DNA from: Streptomyces cyaneus
GTDB taxonomy: Bacteria; Actinomycetota; Actinomycetes; Streptomycetales; Streptomycetaceae
DNA length: 64,000 nucleotides
Assembly: GCF_004028635.1 (NCBI RefSeq)
Contig: NZ_RQJW01000019.1
Span: 62,001 to 126,000, forward strand
Reading direction: 5' to 3'
A program made the translations under genes and the position numbers. This document shows positions 29,471 to 37,707 of this stretch, piece after piece. Each line of letters opens with the position of its first letter. Position 1 is the stretch's first letter. The notes beneath the pieces are model-generated. The model had not been told where the DNA came from. It did no database searches and saw only the letters and a list, made by a program, of their open reading frames with translations.

Positions 29471-30322
29471 TCAGGACGCGGCGGGCGAGGCGGAGGCGGC
29501 GGACTCGTCGTACGGGCCGATCCACTGCTCGTACAGCTTCTTGTACGTGCCGTCGGCCTTCGCGTCCTTGATCGCCTTGTTGATGGCCTCGCGGAGCTTG
29601 GTGTTGCCCTTCTTCACCGTGAAACCGTACTGCTCACCGGTGTTGATCTGCTCGGCGACCTCGAAGGCGGCCGCGTTGGCCTTGTCCTTCAGCCAGCCCT
29701 GGACGACCGGGTAGTCGATGACGACCGCCTGCACCTGGCCGGTGCGCAGGCCGTTGATGACGGCGTCGGAGGACTCGAAGGAGACGGGGTCCAGGCCCTT
29801 GCTCTTGGCGTAGTCCTCGCCGGTCGTCTGTGCCTGGGCGCCGACCTTCTTGCCCTTGAGGTCCGCGAAGGAGGAGATGCCGCTCTTCTTGTCGACGAGG
29901 ACGGCCTGGGTGGCCTCGAAGTACGGGTCCGAGAAGTCGACGTTCTTCTTGCGCTCCTCGGTGATGGTCATGCCGGCGGCGGCGAGGTCGCACTGCCCGG
30001 CGTTGAGGGAGCCGCCGGTCTTGAAGTTCTCGAAGGGCTGGTCGACGATCGTCTGCTTCACGCCCAGGTCGTCCGCGACCAGGTCGATGAGGGAGACGTC
30101 GAAGCCCTGCACCTTGCCGTCGATCTCCGACTGGAACGGCGGATACGGCAGGTGGGTGCAGGTGGTGAGCCGGCCCGCCTTGACGACTTCGACACCGCCG
30201 GCCGCCGTCTTCGTACCGCTGCCGCCGTTGTCGTCGGAGGAGCAGCCGGCCACGAGCACCAGCCCGGCCGTCGCGGTGGTGGCGGCCAGAATGCGGGTCC
30301 GGCGCCCGAGGGTCGTCTTCAC
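29471..30322 (-). CDS. Amino-acid ABC transporter substrate-binding lipoprotein
   Basis: A 283-residue extracellular binding protein of the SBP_bac_3 family. The lipobox LVLVAGC puts the lipidated Cys at residue 27, followed by a Ser/Gly/Asp linker. FQSEIDGKVQGFDVSLIDLVADDLG and CDLAAAGMTITEERKKNVDFSDPYF are the usual ligand-site motifs for polar amino acids. It is first in the operon, behind a clear promoter and palindrome at 30356-30386. Ligand identity is not evident. Confidence 0.93.
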   Translation of the reverse strand: MKTTLGRRTRILAATTATAGLVLVAGCSSDDNGGSGTKTAAGGVEVVKAGRLTTCTHLPYPPFQSEIDGKVQGFDVSLIDLVADDLGVKQTIVDQPFENFKTGGSLNAGQCDLAAAGMTITEERKKNVDFSDPYFEATQAVLVDKKSGISSFADLKGKKVGAQAQTTGEDYAKSKGLDPVSFESSDAVINGLRTGQVQAVVIDYPVVQGWLKDKANAAAFEVAEQINTGEQYGFTVKKGNTKLREAINKAIKDAKADGTYKKLYEQWIGPYDESAASASPAAS

Positions 30323-30355
30323 GGGGAGCCTCCTGTCAGGGAACTGTGGGTTCCG

Positions 30356-30386
30356 ATTATAAGGAGAGGTTTGAGTTCCTCAAACC
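30356..30386 (-). promoter_or_regulatory. Promoter and overlapping operator of the ABC importer operon
   Basis: On the minus strand a perfect TATAAT (30356-30361) lies 16 bases from TTGAGG (30378-30383). A perfect palindrome, GGTTTGAG-TTC-CTCAAACC (30368-30386), covers the -35 and spacer, the position expected for a repressor site. The regulator is unknown. Confidence 0.65.
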
Positions 30387-30441
30387 AAACCGATGGTTAA
30401 GGGGCCGTTCGACCTAAGAAGTCGGGTGCGGGGAGGCGGTT

Positions 30442-30459
30442 GGGAGGGGATGGGGAGGG
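30442..30459 (+). other. G-quadruplex-forming motif
   Basis: GGGAGGGGATGGGGAGGG has four G-tracts with loops of one or two bases, in a purine-rich stretch (about 30426-30500) between the divergent ABC operon and the aminotransferase gene. It is a strong candidate for quadruplex formation on the plus strand. Confidence 0.5.
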
Positions 30460-30579
30460 ACGGAAGTGGGCGGGAAGGGGGGCGAGAAGGGGTGTGGGGC
30501 GCCCGGTCACTGCCCAGTCACCGCCCGGTTTACGCTCGTCCTCGTCGATCCGGAGCGAAGAGAGCGAAGAGAGCCCGCC

Positions 30580-31680
30580 GTGACCCATCCCTTCCTGGAC
30601 CTGACCCCGCTGAGCGCCGGCCGATTCGCCGCCATCGAGGACCGGGTGGCGCGGCTGCTCGGGACCGAGCAGGACGTCGTGATCATGCAGGGCGAGGCGC
30701 TGCTGCCGCTGGAAGGGGCGATCCGGGGGACGGCCGGGCCCGGCACGGTCGCGCTGAACGTGATCACCGGTCCGTACGGGCAGACCTTCGGGGACTGGCT
30801 GCGTGACTGCGGTGCGACCGTGATCGATCTGGCGGTGCCCTTCCATACGGCCGTCACGGCGGACCAGGTCCGGGAGGCCTTCGCCGAGCACCCGGAGATC
30901 GACTTCGTGTCCCTGGTGCATGCGGAGGCGGCGACCGGCAACACCAACCCCGTCGCGGAGATCGGTGAGGTCGTGCGGGCGCACGGGGCGCTGTTCTACC
31001 TGGACGCCGTGGCGTCGATCGGGGCCGAGCCGGTGCTGCCGGACGCATGGGGCGTGGACCTGTGCGTCATCGGGGCGCAGAAGGCGATGGGCGGGCCGGC
31101 CGGGGTTTCGGCGGTGTCGGTGAGCGAGCGGGCGTGGGTGCGGATGGCGGCGAACCCCAGGGCGCCGCGGCGGTCGTATCTGTCGCTGCTCGACTGGAAG
31201 GAGCGGTGGATCGACGGTGGGCGGAAGGCGCTGCTGCATGCGCCTGCGCAGCTGGAGATGCTGGCGCTCGAGGCTTGTGTGGAGCGGATCGAGGGGGACG
31301 GGCTGGATGCGGTGATGGCCCGGCACCGGGCCGCCGCGCTGTCGACTCGGGCCGGGGCGGTTGCGCTGGGTGGGGGCTTGGAGCCGTATGTGTACGACGC
31401 CGGGGAGGCCGCTCCTGTCGCTACGACGCTTCGGGCGCCGGCGGGGGTGGTGGCGTCGGAGGTGGTGGCTCGGGCGCTGGCGGGCGACCCTGCGTTGCCG
31501 CTGGCCGCGGGGGGTGGGGCGTTGGCCAAGGAGATGATTCGGGTCAATCACTACGGGGTGGATGCGGCGTCGGGTGCGGTGCGGGGGTGTGTGGCGGCGT
31601 TGGGGGCTGCGCTGGCGGAGAAGGGGCTGGGTGTGGATGTGGAGGGGGCGTTGCGGGTGGTGGAGGAAGCCTGGCGGTAG
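30580..31680 (+). CDS. Class V PLP-dependent aminotransferase (alanine-glyoxylate/serine-pyruvate type)
   Basis: A 366-residue fold-type I PLP enzyme. Ligand motifs: MQGEALLPLEGAIRG near the N-terminus, VHAEAATGNTNPV, and YLDAVASIGAEPV with the pyridine-N Asp. The PLP lysine is Lys168 in VIGAQKAMGGPAGVS. The family moves amino groups from alanine, serine or related amines to glyoxylate or pyruvate; the substrate here is unknown. The GTG start at 30580 follows a purine-rich GAAGAGAG repeat and begins where homology begins. It is divergent from the ABC importer. Confidence 0.85.
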   Translation: MTHPFLDLTPLSAGRFAAIEDRVARLLGTEQDVVIMQGEALLPLEGAIRGTAGPGTVALNVITGPYGQTFGDWLRDCGATVIDLAVPFHTAVTADQVREAFAEHPEIDFVSLVHAEAATGNTNPVAEIGEVVRAHGALFYLDAVASIGAEPVLPDAWGVDLCVIGAQKAMGGPAGVSAVSVSERAWVRMAANPRAPRRSYLSLLDWKERWIDGGRKALLHAPAQLEMLALEACVERIEGDGLDAVMARHRAAALSTRAGAVALGGGLEPYVYDAGEAAPVATTLRAPAGVVASEVVARALAGDPALPLAAGGGALAKEMIRVNHYGVDAASGAVRGCVAALGAALAEKGLGVDVEGALRVVEEAWR

Positions 31681-31700
31681 TCGGGGGCTGGGGCCTGGCT

Positions 31701-31902
31701 CCTTCGCCCCCGCCGCCCCTACCCGTCCCGTCCTTGAAGGGGCTCCGCCCCTTCGACCCCGCCAGGGGGCTTTGCCCCCTGGACCCCCGTCGGCCTGAAC
31801 GGCCTCGTCCTCAAACGCCGGACGGGCTGAAATGCTTGGACCGGCGCTGGGAAGTGACCGCCGGACGGGCTGGATGATGCCGGCCGGCGCCGGGAAGTGA
31901 CC
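31701..31902 (+). repeat. Streptomyces-type intergenic repeat, compound copy
   Basis: Shares blocks with the copy in cobB (17350). It has two hairpins, GAAGGGGC/GCCCCTTC (about 31736-31754) and a second based on CAGGGGGC/GCCCCCTG (about 31763-31781). Its end carries a 43-base tandem duplication (31817-31859 and 31860-31902). It fills most of the 307-base gap between the aminotransferase and DinB-like genes and may act as a transcription terminator. Confidence 0.85.
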
Positions 31903-31987
31903 GCCGCCGCAGTGAGGCCGCACCCCCGAGATTCGCCCCGCGCTGAAAGCCGTACCGCCGGTCCGTCCGCCGTGCCACGCTCCCGGC

Positions 31988-32521
31988 ATGACCACCAACA
32001 CCCCGGAACTCCTCCCCGACGGCCGCCCCCTCCCCCTCCTGACCGGCGACGAGCTCCCCATGCTCGAAAGCTGGCTCGCCTTCCATCGCGCCACCCTGGA
32101 GCTCAAGTGCTCGGGGCTGGACGACGTGCAGCTGCGGCTTGCCTCGGTCGAGTCGTCGGAGTTGACGTTGCTCGGGCTGGTGCAGCACCTCGCGGAGTGT
32201 GAGCGGAACTGGTTCCAGCGGGTGGTGGGTGGGCTCGACGTGCCGCCGGTGTACGGGGAGGGGAACGAGAGCGGGTACGCCCTCGATGCCGGGCGTGGGA
32301 TCGGGGAGGCGCTCGCGGTGTGGCGGCGGGAGATCGCGCGGGGGCGGGAGGTGTGTGCCGGGCGGGCGCTGGAGAGTGTGGGGCGGATCGGGGACGGGCC
32401 GATGGCCGGGGTCGAGGTCAGTCTGCGGTGGGTGCTCATTCACATGATCGAGGAGTACGCACGGCACAACGGCCACGCCGACATTCTGCGGGAGCGCATC
32501 GACGGAGTTACCGGAGCCTGA
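31988..32521 (+). CDS. DinB-like (DUF664) protein
   Basis: A 177-residue predicted four-helix DinB-superfamily protein of the DUF664 type common in actinobacteria. LLGLVQHLAECERNWF (His in the first metal-ligand position) and the C-terminal IHMIEEYARHNGHADILRE (HxxxH-like) are the hallmark. Some relatives are mycothiol-dependent transferases; activity here is not established. The gene appears monocistronic, with a weak hairpin GGGCAG...CTGCCC (32551-32576) after it. Confidence 0.85.
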   Translation: MTTNTPELLPDGRPLPLLTGDELPMLESWLAFHRATLELKCSGLDDVQLRLASVESSELTLLGLVQHLAECERNWFQRVVGGLDVPPVYGEGNESGYALDAGRGIGEALAVWRREIARGREVCAGRALESVGRIGDGPMAGVEVSLRWVLIHMIEEYARHNGHADILRERIDGVTGA

Positions 32522-32827
32522 ATTCGGTGTAATTCTCGAATTCCTTTCCAGGGCAGCTTCCCATTCTCTTCTGCCCGCTTTCGCCGGACCTAAACGCAAA
32601 GATTCCGCGAACACCAACTGGAGGAATTCGGGCAGATCTCGTGGGAGTTACATGGCTGTGACGCGTTCCACATCGCGCCCCTTTTGTGCGGTATTAACCG
32701 GACAGAGCGGTGCGATCCACCCCTGATCCGCGCCACACCTCACGCCCGCGTGATAACACACCCGGACCTCACACGTAACCCCTCCCGGCCATGCAATTTC
32801 GAATTTCCCTCGGTAAATTCAATTCGC
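32522..32827 (+). promoter_or_regulatory. Intergenic region upstream of ectA
   Basis: A 306-base gap, locally richer in A/T than its surroundings. It holds the weak hairpin after the DinB-like gene and must contain the ectABCD promoter, presumably osmotically controlled. No clear -35/-10 pair was found. There is no Shine-Dalgarno sequence immediately before the ectA ATG, so initiation may be leaderless or use an unseen site. Confidence 0.4.
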
Positions 32828-33334
32828 ATGACTGCCGCACAAGCAGACCTGCAAATCGACCGTCCGGCGGTGGCCGACGGGGCCGCGCTGTGGCGGATTG
32901 CCCGGGACTCCAAGGCCCTCGACCTCAACTCGTCGTACAGCTATCTGCTGTGGTGCCGCGACTTCGCCGACACCTCGGCCGTCGCCCGCGACGAGCGCGG
33001 GGAGCCGGTCGGCTTCGTCACCGGGTACGTACGGCCGGATCGTCCGCAGACCCTGCTCGTCTGGCAGGTGGCCGTGGACGACACGCACCGCGGACGCGGG
33101 ATCGCCGCCGCGCTGCTCGACGGGCTCGTCGCGCGAGCCGGTCGCGAGTACGGCGTCACGAGCGTCGAGACCACCATCACCCCGGGCAACACCGCCTCCG
33201 AGCGGCTGTTCGGCGCCTTCGCGGAGCGGCACGGTGCCGCCCTGGAGCGCGAGGTGCTGTTCGATGCCGGCCTGTTCCCCGACGGGCCGCACGACCCCGA
33301 AGTCCTCTACCGCATCGGTCCCCTCTCCCCCTGA
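32828..33334 (+). CDS. ectA: L-2,4-diaminobutyrate acetyltransferase EctA
   Basis: A 168-residue GNAT acetyltransferase that acetylates the 4-amino group of L-2,4-diaminobutyrate, the second step of ectoine synthesis. DLNSSYSYLLWCRDF is an EctA hallmark and VDDTHRGRGIAAALLD is the acetyl-CoA loop. The ATG at 32828 gives the normal length; an in-frame start at 32684 would add 48 unrelated residues. ectB follows after 55 bases. Confidence 0.95.
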   Translation: MTAAQADLQIDRPAVADGAALWRIARDSKALDLNSSYSYLLWCRDFADTSAVARDERGEPVGFVTGYVRPDRPQTLLVWQVAVDDTHRGRGIAAALLDGLVARAGREYGVTSVETTITPGNTASERLFGAFAERHGAALEREVLFDAGLFPDGPHDPEVLYRIGPLSP

Positions 33335-33389
33335 CGACCAGCTGACGACCAGCACGCACTCCCCCCACGCAAACGAGGAGCGATTCGTC

Positions 33390-34661
33390 GTGACCATCAC
33401 CCAGCCCGACCTCAGCGTCTTCGAGACCCTGGAGTCCGAGGTACGCAGCTACTGCCGCGGCTGGCCCACCGTCTTCGACCGCGCGCGCGGCAGCCGCATG
33501 TACGACGAGGACGGCCACGAGTATCTGGACTTCTTCGCCGGGGCCGGCTCCCTGAACTACGGGCACAACAACCCCGTCCTGAAACGGGCGTTGATCGACT
33601 ACCTGGAGCGGGACGGTGTCACGCACGGGCTCGACATGTCCACCAGCGCCAAGCGCGCCTTCCTGGAGTCCTTCCAGAACATCGTGCTGCGGCCGCGTGA
33701 CCTGCCGTACAAGGTCATGTTCCCGGGGCCCACGGGTACGAACGCCGTCGAGTCGGCGCTGAAGCTGGCTCGGAAGGTGAAGGGGCGCGAGGCCATCGTG
33801 TCCTTCACCAATGCCTTCCACGGGATGTCCCTGGGGTCGCTCGCCGTCACCGGCAACGCCTTCAAGCGGGCCGGCGCCGGGATCCCGCTCGTGCACGGCA
33901 CGCCGATGCCGTTCGACAACTACTTCGACGGCACGGTCGAGGACTTCCTCTGGTTCGAGCGCCTGCTCGAGGACCAGGGGTCCGGGCTCAACAAGCCCGC
34001 CGCCGTGATCGTGGAGACCGTGCAGGGCGAGGGCGGCATCAACGTCGCCCGCAAGGAGTGGCTGCGGGCGCTCGCCGAGCTGTGCGAGCGGCAGGACATG
34101 CTGCTCATCGTCGACGACATCCAGATGGGGTGCGGGCGGACCGGGGCCTTCTTCTCGTTCGAGGAGGCCGGGATCACGCCCGACATCGTCACCGTGTCCA
34201 AGTCCATCAGCGGCTACGGACTGCCCATGTCCCTGTGCCTGTTCAAGCCCGAGCTGGACATCTGGGAGCCGGGCGAGCACAACGGCACCTTCCGCGGCAA
34301 CAACCCCGCCTTCGTCACGGCCACGGCCGCCCTGGAGACGTACTGGGCGGACGGGTCCGCGATGGAGAAGCAGACCCGTAAGCGCGGGGAGCAGATCGAG
34401 CAGGCGCTCATCTCCATCACCGAGGAGAACCTCGCCGATGTGAAGGAGTACCGCGGGCGCGGGCTCGTGTGGGGCCTGGAGTTCCACGACAAGGAGCGCG
34501 CCGGACGGGTCGCGCACCGAGCCTTCGAACTCGGGCTGCTCATCGAGACGTCGGGCCCCGAGAGCGAGGTCGTGAAGCTGCTTCCGGCGCTCACGATCAC
34601 CCCGGAGGAGCTGGACGAGGGGCTCAGCGTCCTCGCCCGCTCCGTGCGGGAAACCATCTGA
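33390..34661 (+). CDS. ectB: Diaminobutyrate-2-oxoglutarate transaminase EctB
   Basis: A 423-residue class III aminotransferase that makes diaminobutyrate from aspartate semialdehyde with glutamate. LDFFAGAGSLNYGHNNP, FPGPTGTNAVE, IVDDIQMGCGRTG and the PLP Lys271 in VSKSISGYGLPMS are typical of EctB. GTG 33390 is preceded by GAGGAG. The frame is open further upstream but overlaps ectA as shadow sequence. Confidence 0.96.
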   Translation: MTITQPDLSVFETLESEVRSYCRGWPTVFDRARGSRMYDEDGHEYLDFFAGAGSLNYGHNNPVLKRALIDYLERDGVTHGLDMSTSAKRAFLESFQNIVLRPRDLPYKVMFPGPTGTNAVESALKLARKVKGREAIVSFTNAFHGMSLGSLAVTGNAFKRAGAGIPLVHGTPMPFDNYFDGTVEDFLWFERLLEDQGSGLNKPAAVIVETVQGEGGINVARKEWLRALAELCERQDMLLIVDDIQMGCGRTGAFFSFEEAGITPDIVTVSKSISGYGLPMSLCLFKPELDIWEPGEHNGTFRGNNPAFVTATAALETYWADGSAMEKQTRKRGEQIEQALISITEENLADVKEYRGRGLVWGLEFHDKERAGRVAHRAFELGLLIETSGPESEVVKLLPALTITPEELDEGLSVLARSVRETI

Positions 34662-34689
34662 AACACCACCTAGGAGGCATCGCAGCACC

Positions 34690-35094
34690 GTGATCGTCCG
34701 TTCGTTCAAGGACATCGAAGGAACCGACCGCCATGTGAAATCGGCGTCCGGCACCTGGGAGAGCAAGCGCATCGTCCTCGCCAAGGAGAAGGTCGGCTTC
34801 TCCCTGCACGAGACGATCCTGTACGCGGGTACGGAGACGTCGATGTGGTACGCGAACCACATCGAGGCCGTCGTCTGCGTCGAGGGCGAGGCCGAGCTGA
34901 CCGACCACGAGACCGGGCGGACGCACACCATCACGCCCGGGACCATGTACCTCCTGGACGGGCACGAGAGGCACACGCTGCGGATCAAGGAGGACTTCCG
35001 CTGCCTCTGCGTCTTCAACCCGCCCGTGACCGGCCGGGAGGACCACGACGAGAACGGCGTGTACCCGCTGCTCACCGAGCCCGAGGAGGTGTGA
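34690..35094 (+). CDS. ectC: L-ectoine synthase EctC
   Basis: A 134-residue cupin-fold enzyme that cyclises N4-acetyl-diaminobutyrate to ectoine. VRSFKDIEGTDRHV at the N-terminus, the substrate-binding WYANHIEAVVCVEGEAEL and the metal-binding LLDGHERH are as in other EctC. GTG start at 34690, 28 bases after ectB with AGGAGG upstream. Confidence 0.96.
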   Translation: MIVRSFKDIEGTDRHVKSASGTWESKRIVLAKEKVGFSLHETILYAGTETSMWYANHIEAVVCVEGEAELTDHETGRTHTITPGTMYLLDGHERHTLRIKEDFRCLCVFNPPVTGREDHDENGVYPLLTEPEEV

Positions 35095-35101
35095 GAAACC
35101 C

Positions 35102-36004
35102 ATGACCACCGCCATGACCGCAAACGTCACCGATCTCTACCCCAGCCGCGCCGCCACCGAGGTGTCGACGCCGCGCCAGGACCCCGTCGTCTGGGGCTCC
35201 CCCGACACGCCCGGCCCGATCGCGACGACCGACCTGCAGTCCTTCGAGCGCGACGGCTTCCTCGCCATCGACCAGCTCATCACCGAGGACGAGGTCGCGG
35301 TCTACGCACAGGAGTTGGAGCGGCTGGTCACCGACCCGGCGATCCGTGCGGACGAGCGCTCGATCATCGAGCCGAAGTCCAAGGAGATCCGGTCCGTCTT
35401 CGAAGTGCACAAGATCAGTGAGGTGTTCGCCTCTCTGGTGCGCGACGAGCGGGTCGTCGGCCGGGCCCGGCAGATCCTCGGCTCGGACGTGTACGTCCAC
35501 CAGTCGCGGATCAACGTCAAGCCGGGCTTCGGGGCCAGTGGCTTCTACTGGCACTCCGACTTCGAGACCTGGCACGCCGAGGACGGCCTGCCCAACATGC
35601 GTACGGTGTCCGTCTCGATCGCGCTGACCGAGAACTACGACACCAACGGCGGGCTCATGATCATGCCGGGCTCGCACCGCACGTTCCTGGGCTGTGCGGG
35701 TGCCACGCCGAAGGACAACTACAAAAAGTCCCTGCAGATGCAGGACGCGGGCACGCCGTCCGACGAGGCGCTGACCAAGATGGCCTCCGAGTACGGCATC
35801 AAGCTCTTCACGGGCAAGGCCGGTTCGGCTACCTGGTTCGACTGCAACTGCATGCACGGCTCCGGCGACAACATCACGCCGTTCCCGCGCAGCAACGTGT
35901 TCATCGTGTTCAACAGCGTGGAGAACGCGGCCGTCGAGCCCTTCGCGGCTCCGATACGGCGGCCGGAGTTCATCGGCGCGAGGGACTTCACCCCCGTGAA
36001 GTGA
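35102..36004 (+). CDS. ectD: Ectoine 5-hydroxylase EctD
   Basis: A 300-residue Fe(II)/2-oxoglutarate dioxygenase that converts ectoine to 5-hydroxyectoine. The iron triad is visible as HxD at about His151/Asp153 (FYWHSDFETWHAEDGLP, the EctD consensus region) and His252 in CNCMHGSGDN. It starts 7 bases after ectC and completes the ectABCD operon; the cell should make both ectoine and hydroxyectoine as osmo- and thermoprotectants. It ends 21 bases from the convergent anti-sigma gene. Confidence 0.95.
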   Translation: MTTAMTANVTDLYPSRAATEVSTPRQDPVVWGSPDTPGPIATTDLQSFERDGFLAIDQLITEDEVAVYAQELERLVTDPAIRADERSIIEPKSKEIRSVFEVHKISEVFASLVRDERVVGRARQILGSDVYVHQSRINVKPGFGASGFYWHSDFETWHAEDGLPNMRTVSVSIALTENYDTNGGLMIMPGSHRTFLGCAGATPKDNYKKSLQMQDAGTPSDEALTKMASEYGIKLFTGKAGSATWFDCNCMHGSGDNITPFPRSNVFIVFNSVENAAVEPFAAPIRRPEFIGARDFTPVK

Positions 36005-36025
36005 CGCTCACACGTGAAGTGATCC

Positions 36026-37027
36026 TCACAGCCACGCCAGCGACGCGGCCGTCTCCAGTACGTTCCGTACGGCGGCCGCGTCGCCCGTGGCACCCCTCGG
36101 CACCGCCTCCGGGGCGTATCGTCCGCCGACCAGCAGGCAGAAGTCGACCGGATCGACGGCGAGTTCGGCCCGCACGGGCTCGTCCGCCGACCCCAGCACC
36201 CACTCCTCGCCCCCGGTGACCGAGAAGAGCACCGGGGGCGCGGTGGTTCCCAGAGCCAGGCCGAGGACGCGTACGGCGAGGCGGATCAGCTGGTGAAGGT
36301 GCTCCTGGGGCGGGGGCGGGACGGCGATGCCGAGTGCGCGGCCGATGTCGTCGGTGTGGATCCACGTCTCGAAGCCGCGCACCAGGAAGTGGTCGGCGAC
36401 GGGCAGCCGCAGCCCCATCAACGTCACGGCCCGGGCGGCCAGTTGGGCATCGCGGGCCTCCGGCGTGCCGAGCAGCTCGGCCGCCTGCGCGGACCAGTCG
36501 GCCACGGTCTCCTCGGGCGTACGGCCGTGCTCGTGCGCGATGACATCGGCGGTACGGCGGTTCCAGGCGTCCTCCCAGCGGGTGCCCTGCGCGATCCGCG
36601 AGGGCGGCACCCGGGCGCCGACGCCGAGCAGGGAGGCCAGGTGCTCGTCGGCGGCGAGGAGGTGGGCGACGGTGGCGTGCACGTCCCAGTCGTGCACGAC
36701 CGGCGTGGTCCAGTGGCCTTCCAGCTCGGGGAGCAGTGCCTTCAGGCCGGCGACCGCGGCGGAGTAGGGAGCGACGTGCTCGGCGACGCGCGGGGCGGCG
36801 GAGCGGGCGCGCAGGGCGAGGGACAACAAGACCTCGTCCGGCGCCGCGGGAGCGTTCCGCGGCGGCCCCTCCAGCAGTCGTACCGTCTCCCGCAGCAGTT
36901 CCGCCTCCGCCGCGCAGCTCTCGCACTCGGCCAGGTGCGGCGGGACCGTCTTCTCGTCGGCCGGGTCGAGGGCGCCGAAGGCCCAGGCGGCAAGCAGCTC
37001 CCGTACCGCCTCGTGATCGTCGGTCAC
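36026..37027 (-). CDS. Zinc-finger anti-sigma factor with mycothiol-dependent isomerase-like domain
   Basis: A 333-residue protein. The N-terminal zinc anti-sigma motif is HLAECESC (His31, Cys35, Cys38). Residues from ~80 form a maleylpyruvate-isomerase/DinB-type mycothiol-binding domain (VHDWDVHATVAHLLAADEHL), with a C-terminal MDMPI-like region. ZAS proteins bind and inhibit an ECF sigma factor, often releasing it on thiol oxidation. Its expected partner, upstream at 37080-37262, survives only as a fragment, so this anti-sigma appears orphaned unless it acts on another sigma factor. Confidence 0.85.
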   Translation of the reverse strand: MTDDHEAVRELLAAWAFGALDPADEKTVPPHLAECESCAAEAELLRETVRLLEGPPRNAPAAPDEVLLSLALRARSAAPRVAEHVAPYSAAVAGLKALLPELEGHWTTPVVHDWDVHATVAHLLAADEHLASLLGVGARVPPSRIAQGTRWEDAWNRRTADVIAHEHGRTPEETVADWSAQAAELLGTPEARDAQLAARAVTLMGLRLPVADHFLVRGFETWIHTDDIGRALGIAVPPPPQEHLHQLIRLAVRVLGLALGTTAPPVLFSVTGGEEWVLGSADEPVRAELAVDPVDFCLLVGGRYAPEAVPRGATGDAAAVRNVLETAASLAWL

Positions 37028-37079
37028 CGCGCGCCCACCTCCTGCCCGTGCCTGTCCCCGGTTCGTACCCCTCTCGCCA

Positions 37080-37262
37080 TCATGCGCCTCTTTCGAGCGC
37101 CGGGTCCGGTGGGTCGGCCAAAGTCTCCGCCAAGGTACGCAGGGCGGTGCGCAGCCGGGTCTTGGCCGTGCCCTCGGGTATCCCCAGCTCCACGGCGGCC
37201 TGCCGGTAGGTGCGGCCCGCGACGTAGGCGAGGTGGACGACGACCTCGGCGGTGGCCGGGTT
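37080..37262 (-). pseudogene. C-terminal remnant of an ECF sigma factor
   Basis: The last ~60 codons encode sigma region 4: VVVHLAYVAGRTYRQAAVEL then GIPEGTAKTRLRTALRTLAE, a clear helix-turn-helix. Upstream of about 37262 the frame turns into unrelated sequence and then the structured element at 37376-37689, after which the neighbouring PLP gene begins. Region 2, needed to bind core polymerase and the -10 element, is missing, so the product cannot be a working sigma factor. The anti-sigma gene follows 52 bases downstream, the usual operon partner arrangement. Confidence 0.8.
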
Positions 37263-37375
37263 GCGGGTGCCCCTTGTAGCGCCCCACAACACCGGCCTGC
37301 CGCGCGCCCGCCGATCGGTGGGCGATTGCCATGGGGCGAACGGCCCCGCTGCCGGTCTGCTCCACCGGCACCACC

Positions 37376-37689
37376 ACCGTTCCTGGGAACCGACCGGGAA
37401 AGCTCCGATCAGCCGCACGCCCCGAACGGTCTTGGGCGCACTGGTCATCCGCTTTCACATCCCGGGCGGCGACACGGATCACGTCCGTGGTCCGAGCCGG
37501 GCGGGCGGAGTCCCTCACGATCTGGCCATGTGGGTGCGGCCAGAGGCGACGGGGAGGCCCTGAACCATCTCGCTGGTGGAGCAGGGGCCCCGCACGCTGA
37601 CGCCACACCCGGCGTCCCAGATTGCGCGACGACACTACCTCGGCCCTCTCAGCACAGCGCAAGCCCACGAGCCGACGATCACACGATCG
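37376..37689 (-). repeat. Structured element, copy A (inverted relative to copy B at 55224)
   Basis: About 314 bases that align, when read on the minus strand, with 55224-55539 from end to end; the central ~240 bases are the best conserved. Hairpins on the coding sense: TCTGGCC/GGCCAGA (37521-37544), CACGGA/TCCGTG (37473-37489) and a GAAA-capped stem (37450-37459). No protein is recognisable. It accounts for most of the 445-base gap between the sigma remnant and the PLP gene; 37263-37375 shows nothing I can identify. Confidence 0.8.
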
Positions 37690-37707
37690 TGGTAAGTCAC
37701 CGCAGGT

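Noticed and set aside
31817..31902. 43-base repeated units considered as CRISPR or attachment sites
   Set aside because: There are only two adjacent units within a dispersed intergenic repeat; no integrase or tRNA gene is present.
37252..37563. Plus-strand open frames within element copy A resembling minus-strand frames in copy B
   Set aside because: The apparent protein similarity follows from DNA similarity; substitutions preserve stems and not codon third positions, and neither frame has a start site or known domain.
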